Assembly: GCA_963575745.1 (NCBI GenBank)
Contig: CAUYUJ010006557.1
Span: 777,501 to 841,500, forward strand
DNA: 64,000 nucleotides
Origin: Prorocentrum cordatum
Lineage: Eukaryota > Sar > Dinophyceae > Prorocentrales > Prorocentraceae
Reading direction: 5' to 3'
Every line of letters begins with the position of its first letter. The stretch's first letter is position 1. A program made the position numbers and the translations under genes. Below are positions 52,471 to 61,400 of this stretch, one piece after another. The notes beneath the pieces were generated by a model. That model ran no database searches. It saw nothing but the letters and a program-made list of their open reading frames with translations, and was not told the origin of the DNA.

Positions 52471-52910
52471 CATTCAAAATGTGGCCCGGGAATGGAGTTC
52501 TGGGAACTCGAAGAACACGAAGTGGCCTACAGTTGGCTCCGGGCATTCAAAATCTGGCCCAGGAATGGAGTTCTGGGAACTCGAAGACACGAAGTGGCCT
52601 ACAGTTGGCTCCGGGCATTCAAAATGTGGCCCGGGAATGGAGTTCTGGGAACTCGAAGACCACGAAGTGGCCTACAGTTGGCTCCGGGCATTCAAAATGT
52701 GGCCCGGGAATGGAGTTCTGGGAACTCGAAGAGCACGAAGTGGCCTACAGTTGGCTCCGGGCATTCAAAATGTGGCCCGGGAATGGAGTTCTGGGAACTC
52801 GAAGAGCACGAAGTGGCCTACAGTTGGCTCCGGGCATTCAAAATGTGGCCCGGGAATGGAGTTCTGGGAAGTCGAAGAGCACGAAGTGGCCTACAGTTGG
52901 CTCTGAATGT
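52471..52910 (+). repeat. 73-bp minisatellite, six units
   Basis: The marker CATTCAAAATGTGGCCCGGG starts at 52471, 52544, 52616, 52689, 52762 and 52835. Steps are 73 bp apart from one of 72. Units are nearly identical, which points to recent expansion. Confidence 0.95.
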
Positions 52911-54300
52911 GCCCGGGAAAACACGAAGTGTGTGACTGTTGGCTTAAAACGACTTCTGCGGCACCCTGTCCGGCACCCGCCCAGACCCCCCTGTGGAGTC
53001 ATCTGCTGCTCTCTTTTGACACCACTAGAAACCTATCAGAACAAGCTGTTAGGTAAAAATCATGCTGGCGGGGGTCTGGGGGTCCTCCTCACTCTCCCCC
53101 CCCGTCTCCGACGACTTGTTTGTTTCCGGGCCGCTCCGGGGCGCGGGGGCCGTCAAGAACGGATACGCGGCGCCGCGGCGGAGAACCGGCTCCAGGGAAG
53201 AGGGGTTTGGGCCTCTGGGGCCACCGATTGAAGCACAAACTCATCGGCTCATGTCATAGCCCTTCTCCTCCCACCTAATCCTCCTCGTACCACCCCGGTG
53301 TTCTGCTCCTTGTGCCTCTTACCTTCTGACTCCTCCTCCTCCTCCTCCTCCTCCTCCTCCTTCCCCCTCCCAACCCCCTCATCCTTCCTCCGCCGCATCG
53401 TCCCCCCCCCCGCTCAGCCTCCAATTCCTCCTGCTCCTGCTCCTGCTCCTGCTCCTCCTCCTCCTCCTCCTCCTCCTCCTCCTCGTCCTCCTACTACTCC
53501 TCCTCTCCCCCAACTCCCCTCAGGCAGTATCCTCCTCCTCCTCCTCATACCTCCCACGTCGCACTTCACCCAGATCCATCGTCATCAATGTAATCCCCCT
53601 CTCCTCCTCCCAGTTACTCCCTCCCTCTTCCTTGAATATTGCCCTCCTATCCATCTTCACGTGCTCCTTCGTCACTCCATTCTCAATATTTCCATGCACT
53701 CTCTCCACCGCGGGGACGTGGCAAGGTTCAGTTCAATTCAGCCTGCGTGCGAACTCTTCCTCGGCGAGGTAGCCAGGGCTCAAGGATACTACGGAGGACG
53801 AGGAGGCAAAGCGCATCCATCCCAAAACCAATGCCTTCCAAAGTCGTGCGCGCATCAATGCTACTTTCGTCGCCTGCACAACACACAACATAACACGTGT
53901 ACATCTAATACATGCCTCACGGAATGGTTTGTGGGACCAACGGGTGGATTGCAACGGAATGAGGAAAGAAACAACATATGCAACGGTCCAGCTTAGTATG
54001 GGTCAGTGTAAGGGCGGGGCAAATATGGAAGAGGACACAGCTGGTTCGAGGGGGTGATCCAGGTAGAGAATACCATACGCCTCTGCGCATGCAGACTGGC
54101 CGATACTGCGATGGACACGCAAACGCCCGCGAGCTCCATGTGAGGATCGTCGGTGGGATTTTGACGATCCTGTTTTACCTCCAGGGCCTCACCACCTTGT
54201 GGACAATCCCGGAGCTCGCACCGTAGAGCGGGGTCGGGGCACCAGCTGCGCATGAGCAGCCGTTCCCACAACCAGGAGCCGAGCTGGGCGTTACCCGCAT
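52911..54300. other. Low-complexity DNA, no gene
   Basis: TCC/CTCCTG tracts (53330-53510) are followed by about 800 bp of mixed sequence (53520-54300) with no recognisable coding frame. Confidence 0.5.
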
Positions 54301-54304
54301 GCGA

Positions 54305-54440
54305 CTACGCCCTGGCTTAGCTTGCCCCAGACGAGTCCGCAGATCTTGCCCAGCGACAGGGGGCCCGCGTACATCTGGCCCGTCAGGCAGTTGCGCTTGC
54401 CGTACGTGCACGCAAACGCCAGGTTCTCGAGCAGCGTGCC
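54305..54440 (-). CDS. Probable orphan exon, unknown membrane or secreted protein
   Basis: The minus-strand frame reads G-T-L-L-E-N-L-A-F-A-C-T-Y-G-K-R, then N-C-L-T-G-Q-M-Y-A-G-P-L-S-L-G-K-I-C-G-L-V-W-G-K-L-S. Third codon positions are almost all G or C and the composition is balanced and partly hydrophobic, unlike neighbouring frames. An acceptor-like AG lies just upstream (CCGAG before GCACGCTGCTC). I do not recognise the protein, and adjoining exons are not evident. It may be a fragment of a retrocopied or broken gene. Confidence 0.35.
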
Positions 54441-54779
54441 TCGGCGCGGCGGTCTCTGGGGGGTCTCTGGAGGCCCTCGGAGGCCTCCAGAGGCTGTATG
54501 TACATATACATTGGCACGGCCCGCTGGCCCAAGTACCCTGAGCCACCATTGGCATGCTGGCGTGTTCAAGGTGGGGCCGACCCAATATATGATCAAGGGC
54601 TGCCCCACCCCCAATGCATGTGGGATCGACCCCCCCCCGCTGAATGGGTACGCCCGCGAGCGTCGAGGAGGCCTCGCGAAAGGGATCGCTTCCCCACCAC
54701 CTCTGTCATCGTGGCCCTGTGGGCGTGGCGTGGTGGGTACCAATACCCCTCCCCCCTCTCCTTTTTTGTGTGTGGGGTG

Positions 54780-55000
54780 CTCGTCGTCGTCGCGTCGTCG
54801 CGTCGTCGCTTTCCACCGGCGTTGACGTCGGCGTCGTCGGCGTCGTCGTCTTCGTCGTCGTCGTCGGCGTCGGCGTCGGCGTCGGCGTCTGCGTCGCCGT
54901 CGCCGTCGACGGCGCCGGATTCATTCTCGTCGTCGTCGGCGTCGGCGTCGGCATCGGCGGTGTCGTTCACGTCGTCGTCGTCGGCGTGTTCGCTCAAGTG
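54780..55000 (+). repeat. (GTC)n / (GGCGTC)n microsatellite
   Basis: GTCGTC and GGCGTC units with few interruptions. On the minus strand this reads as a poly-Asp/Ala frame, an artefact. Confidence 0.9.
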
Positions 55001-55014
55001 TGCAATTACGTAGA

Positions 55015-55560
55015 TCATTCATCTTGCGCCAATTAGGAATTTCAGAGATGCAGCAATCGAGTAACGTAGATCATGCTACTATCTAGAGCAATTTGAATAA
55101 TTAGAATAAGTCTGATCTTTACGGGTACCGAGGGCAACACGTAGTGCTGCATAGGAGAAGCAGGTTAAATTCGACAGGTGCTGTTTCATGAGGGTGGTTA
55201 AATATGTGTTATATACAATGAATTCGTATCATATTCATTAAACATGAACCAAATTAACCGTTATGGTATTCATGATTACATGAACTAGTACACGTTACAT
55301 TGAGATATATATATATATGTAAATACATGTGAAACCTGACAATCGTATATTTACGTAGCTCTAGATTTAGCTCTCCCCATGTGCCGGATATTGTAACATA
55401 GTAATCGAATTCATCACGCCCTGTTTAAACGGTATTGCGAATATGGCACCGATTGGTTACCACATATATATATATGTATAAATGATTGTGTATATATACA
55501 CCTACATACATATACACGGCTGCCTCTGCACTTACGGATAAAAAAAATCGCGGAACTCTG
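55015..55560. other. AT-rich island
   Basis: About 550 bp with much higher A+T than any other stretch of this length here. It includes (TA)n runs near 55308 and 55463, ATTCATTAAACATGAACC, and TTCATGATTACATGAA. No gene is seen. It may be a short AT-rich mobile element, but terminal repeats were not found. Confidence 0.5.
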
Positions 55561-58468
55561 AATGAACCCGCGCCAAGACGCCGATCTTTGAACAGTGCAC
55601 ACCGACAGCCACCTTACCGCTTACACGGGGATTTCTACAAGCCAAACTGGGCGGGTCGCTGGTCGACCTCGGGCGGGTCGCGGGTGGGTCGCGGGGGGTC
55701 GCGGCTGGGCCACCAGAGGTTCGAATGTCGGTCGCGGGTGGGTTGCGGGCGGATCGAGGGCGGGTGGCGGGCGGGTCGCGGGTGGGTCGCGCACGGTTTG
55801 TGGAAGGGCTGTTGCCGACGACGACGACAACCACCAACAACAAACAAACACATCAATCATCCGCACAGCGGACATTCACCGCAGGCACGCACGCAAGGAT
55901 GGTGTCAGAGCGCTCGGCCCACGCTCTAACACATACATATATGTATATGTATGCAAATATGGATATACACAAATCTGCACGTGCATCGGCATGTCTATAT
56001 ACGCACACGCACACACTTATATTTACAAGTGGCACGTGCATGCCCAAGACCGATGAATAGGCGACTTGGGGCCGCCAACGAGGCTGCCGCAGGTTGCGAT
56101 TGAACGGAGCGTCGAGAAATACTCTTGTGGGCATACAAAACAAAGATCGAACGCAACTTCGCGAGGGCGCCAAAGTCTTTCTCTAACATTCTAGGCGTCA
56201 CAAAGCGCGTCGTTATACTTTCAAATTCCCCAATTCCAAATCGAGAAGCAAGTGGCACATGAACACTACATGCTTGTCAAGTGATTGGCGCGTCATGCGC
56301 GCCACTCGTGCGCTCGCCACGCATGAACTACATGCGCGCCATGCGTGTCCTAATTGCCCGACTGAGACTGCAATGCGCGATTGCACCGCGACCGGGCGCG
56401 CGGCTGACGCGACGCTTCGCCGCGTCGATCACTACTGGAAGCCAAGAAACTATCAGAAACTGCATTGGTTGTCGAGCTCCTTTACTTCGGAGCGCCCTGG
56501 CGTTCGCGACTCGGCGCCAACTGCGTTTTCTATTTCAGGTCGAACCTCGAGCTCAACTTATTGGGCTCGCGCCCAGACGCCCCCGCAACAAGGGCAACAA
56601 CTCCTCCGCTCGATGATTCCTTGCTTCGGATTCGCGACGGCCCTCAACGAAGACCATCGCTGCCGCTGAAGATTTCCTCGCCTTGTCAACCCAAATGGGC
56701 CCGCTTGCCATCCCGCCGGCCGCAACGACGTTCCCGCGTAATCTGTCACTCACGACCAGCAGTTTTGCTCGCGGCCAACGAGCGGCCCCGCTCGACACTT
56801 CATCCCTCTTGCCTTCCCAACAGGCGGCGCGCCTTCCTTGGGTCCGCAGACGCGCCCCCCCGCCGCTCAAGACTTCTCGCTTTCCACGCGAGACTGGCGC
56901 CCTGGCTCGCCGCCGACAACCGACTCCCAGACGGGGCCAGCGCCCCCGGTCAATGATCTCCCGGTTTTCCACGCAGAGACCGGGTCAATCAATGCCGCCC
57001 TGCACGGGCGAATCGCCGATGGGGCCCGCCACGCGGGGGCGCGCATCGGCGGCGCTGGCGCTCGGCGCCGGCGCCGGGCCGCCCGCGGGGGGGGCGGGGC
57101 GACTGGCGCAGCGGCGCGCCCGCTGCAGCGGGGCGGCCAAGCTACAATGGCCACAGACTGAAGCGAAGGCGGGGCGGGGGCGGCCGGCGATGAGACCGCC
57201 CCCCGCCACCGCAGCCGCCTCGCCCCTCGAGTCGAGGGCCCCCTCGCGCCCGCGGCCTGAAGCCCGCGGCGCGCTGACTAGGGCGCCCCCCCCTCTCCCC
57301 CCCAACCCCTGCCCCGCATCGGCATTTCCCCCGCGAGGCAGGGGGCCGGCTCGCGGTCGCCCCCCCGCGCCACCACCAGGCAGCCATGTAACGGACCGCC
57401 CGGCAGGCGCGGGGCGAGGCCTCGAGCCCCCGGAACGAGCGCGGGACGCAACGGCGCTACGTCGCCGCGAATCGCCCACGCGCCGAAAATCAAGCCGCGG
57501 CGGCGACCGCGGGGGGGCGCGAGACCCCGATGAGCCAACGAAGCCGGGAACCTGAGATTAAGAAGGACAAAGTCAACCCACCCGCAGGCTCCGAGCGGCG
57601 CCCGCTGCAGGTCCAACGGAAGAGCTAGACCGCTTGCCCTTCAGACGACGCGCGAATTCGCACGCGAGGCGCAGACGCATGCACTGCGCCACGCTGCGCG
57701 GGATTGCCCCCCGCTCGGGAGCGGCGCGGCGCGCGCGCCGCTCGCCCTCGCCCGCGGCGCGGTCGCGCGCCGAACTTCGGCGAGCGCGATGCAATCACTG
57801 CGTTCGCGCCCCGCGGGGTTCATTCATTAAGCCTGGGGGGTCAACGGTTACCGGCGAGCTGACAGTGACCGGCGGAAGAGGCCTCGTCTCGGCATCGTCG
57901 CTGGAGGGCCCCCGGGGCCCTCGGGGGGGGCCCGAGGAGGCCCCAGCGGAAGAGCCGCACGGGCCCCGAAGAGGCGCGGGCCTTCGCGCGCGGTCGCCAA
58001 CGTTCGAGCCAGCCCCGCGCTGGGCAACGGCGCCGGCCAAGTCCGCACCGGCCCTGCCGCCCGCCATCTCGCCAATTCCCGAATGTCCACTCGCTGGTCC
58101 CAAAATTTAACCAGGCGCCGCCCGGCGGGGTGCTCGATGGGGCCCCTTAGAGTCTCGCAGGGGCACGAGAAGCTCTTTTCCTCGCGCGCGAGCGTCGCGC
58201 GCGCCGCCCGCGCAAAGGGCGAGCCCCTGTCGCGGCTCTCTAGGCTACTGCGCGCTTATAGATCCGCGGGGAGGAGCGCGCGAGGCGCTGGCCGAAAGCT
58301 CTCGCGTCGCGCGCCGCGGCGTCGGATTTTGGGCAGCTGAGATCGTCTCCGTCGGGCATCGAAGAGGGCGAAAGATAACGAGTTAACCTAGGATGGGCAT
58401 AGAGTTTTCCGAGGCACGCCTCTGAACACCACGATACAATACTGTGAAACTCCGCCGACGCGGCGGCC
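55561..58468. other. GC-rich unassigned DNA downstream of the copia element
   Basis: GCGGGTCGCGGGTGGGTCGC repeats (55655-55800), a short TA/CA-rich stretch (55930-56040) and a GCGC-rich block (56280-58340). The block's long open frames are Arg/Pro/Ala-rich without motifs. The 3' LTR of the copia element should lie near the right end, but I could not define its borders without the 5' copy. Confidence 0.5.
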
Positions 58469-61400
58469 TTAAGCCAAGAGGCTGCGGTCAGATCCAAGGG
58501 ACACATAGGGAGGAGGGGAGTGGGGATACGACCACAACGGGACTACTTTCAGTGGATCTGACAGCGGCCCGAAACTCCTGCCCTCCTCCGCACCCCTCCC
58601 GCCTACCCCAGCCTGATCCCCGACCCAGTAGCCGTCTCCCGGCTGGTTCAGAGCCTGACGGGAGGAGGCGCGCGAGCGGCACTTCAAATCATTATTGAGA
58701 GCTCTTTCATTCATATGTCCCTCCTCATCCACGAGCACGATCGAACCCCGACTGAGAAGATCTGAGAGAGCCACATTCCCTCGGGCAGGGTCTGCCTTCG
58801 TAAGGCAATCTGCAGCCATGCGACCATGAGGGGCCCATCGAATCTGAGAGCCGATAGCTGAGAGACTGTCACGCACGACGGCAAGCTCAATCGCCGTTCT
58901 CCTGTCCTGACGGGAGCCCGCACTGTTGCGAGACAAAGTGTCGAAGATCGACTTTGCATCAACGACTGAAAGCGAACTCACTCCCTCAGACAAAGTACAG
59001 TCCCTGCTCAGCACAACAGAGAAGGGAGCCTGCGAGAGGTGCCTGTCGGGCTTGCACACATCATTGAAAAGCAAGTCTCGCCACATGATGGCGAGCCACT
59101 GGCCCTCGGCCAGCGCAGCACTCAAACTCAAAGTCTCTGCGGCCCCCGTGGAGGCGACTACACGCTTCAGCCTAACAGAACGCCAAGAGAGCAAAGAGAC
59201 CCGGGACCTCACATTTTGCCGAATCGACGCATCAGCCGCACACACGAGCCATCCCCCCTGGGCCCCATTTCTTCGAGCGGACCCGGGGCCGCCAGCATCG
59301 GAAATAGTCACGAAATTCAAAGAAGCGGCATCCAGGGGCCAAATCGTAATCTTTTGGCACGCCGAACTCTTGAGATGCTTAACTATTTTCAAACACAAGA
59401 TGGCGTCCGCCACCGCGGGGTTCGGCAACGCGGCACTCTGCAAAGAGGCTCCGGCGGCCACGTCCGGACGAGACTCCCTCCCCAACCGCTGTATCTGCGC
59501 CACCATCGTACGATAGTGGCGGACCTCCTCCGCGGTGAGAAGATCATCCGGCACAGCACGGCGCTCCTTAGCCAGACGCATGGGGGCGAGCTGCTCAACG
59601 ATGTATTTTTCTTGATCCACGGAAATACGAGACCCCACCTGCTTGAGGTGCCTCCCCGCAAAATCCGATTCCTCGCTTTTCCACTTCCCGAACTTGAAAC
59701 GTCCCTGGATCCGCTCTTTCAAACCGACCCTCTCCCCGGGGTGCGAAGCCACTATAAGGTCGTCCACTTCTATAAGCACTATGGAGCGAGGTTCCCCCTG
59801 GCCGGACCGTTTCACCCACAAACAGGGCTCAAGAAGGGATTTCTCGAAGCCATCCTCGGACAGCCATTGTGTGAGCGTGCGGTGCCACAGCAATGGAGCA
59901 TCGTTCAATCCATACACTGGCGCAATGAGCTCGATGAGCTCGCCTGGGGCGAGGTTCAGCCCCTGGCAGGGCTCGCAGAAAATCTGTCCACGTGGACGAG
60001 AAAGTCTGTTGGACTGACAGAAAGCGTTCTTAGCATCCGCAACTTCCAGGGTCCAGCCCAACGAACAAATCGCTTGTAAGGTCAACATGATGCTTTCTCC
60101 CTGGGGGGCGGGGGCGTACACCTGCAACTGATCGCTGTCGGGGTCATGGTGTCCCTGCACACACCATCGTGACTTAGCAACCGCTTCGGACCCCAAACCC
60201 TCCTGTGGTTTAAAGCGTCGGACCATCCGGGAACCCAGCGCTCGATCGGGAAAACGCTTGCGCACTAACGCTGCCTCGGCGGCAGGAACGATCCTCACCG
60301 CTCCTGAATCTAGAATCGCTCGCCACTCCTTGGCGTCTGAAAAAACAAAAAGGCGTCTCTCGGCCTCCGAGAGATGCTTGAGCGAAACCTCCGCTCCTCT
60401 CCGACTGGGAGGAGCCCCTTCCCCAGAGCAGCCCCCAGTCTCCGCGAAGGTTCCAGCTCCCCCGACCCAAAACGACGGCTCCCAGCCGTACCACCCGCAC
60501 AACTCAGCCCATAGGCCTTCCCCCTGCTCTTCGTCGAACTCTGACTGCTCGCCTTCGCCGCCGTCCCCGAACCAAGAACCTAAAAACCTTTGATCTGGAG
60601 GCACATCTTCCAAGCCAGCAGCTCGAATCGCCCGATCGGCGACCCTCGAAACCGGAGCACCGTCTCTGTCAAAAATCGTGCCCGATCTCAGGGACTCACC
60701 CCTGGGCTCAAGAAGGCGAGGCTCGGGAGTTCGCGACCTCGCACGCCCTCCGGACTCCAGGACGGCGTCTGCGCCGTCGCCAGCACCTAAGCTCGGCTGG
60801 CCAGGAGCATCGGAGGAGGAAGAGGCAGCCGGGCGCAGATCGCCACGACGAATCGAAACTGGAGTATCATCTAGAGCACTGCGGCGCCGGATCGAAGGAT
60901 CGATCTCTCTCGCGAGCGCCAAAACTCGCCCCGAAGCTGGCAGCTGCTCTGCCGGAGTCCGAGGCGCTGACTGCGGAGGAGGAGGCGGTTCTAACCTTGG
61001 TCTCTGATGAGGACGAGGGGAGGGATCGACGCTTTCCGGATCCGTAATCTGACGAGAGATCGCGGGCGTGGGCACGGACCCCTGGATCGAAGAGGGAGGT
61101 TGGGCCGTCGAGGCCCTCTCGAGCGAAGAGGGGGGGGGAGGAGCAGGAGGGACAGGAGGATCATCTTCTGGAACAACCACAGGCTCAACCCCTCTAGCCG
61201 CGGGTGGGGCCACCACCACAGCTGCGCCTTCCGAGCGTTCAGGGGGTGCCGCCACGTCCCAAGCACCTGGGGGAGGGGGCCCCTCGGACTCCACGTCAAC
61301 CGCTCCCACCCGCTTCCCTGGATCCTTCAGATCACGCCTGAGACTGTCGAAAGCGGGAGAGTCGAGAAGCTCGGCTCCCCACGACTCCTCCTTGGTAGCC

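Noticed and set aside
56683-57555. 290-codon plus-strand frame in GC-rich DNA
   Set aside because: Arg/Pro/Ala-rich, no motif, with equally long frames on the opposite strand; explained by lack of AT-rich stops.
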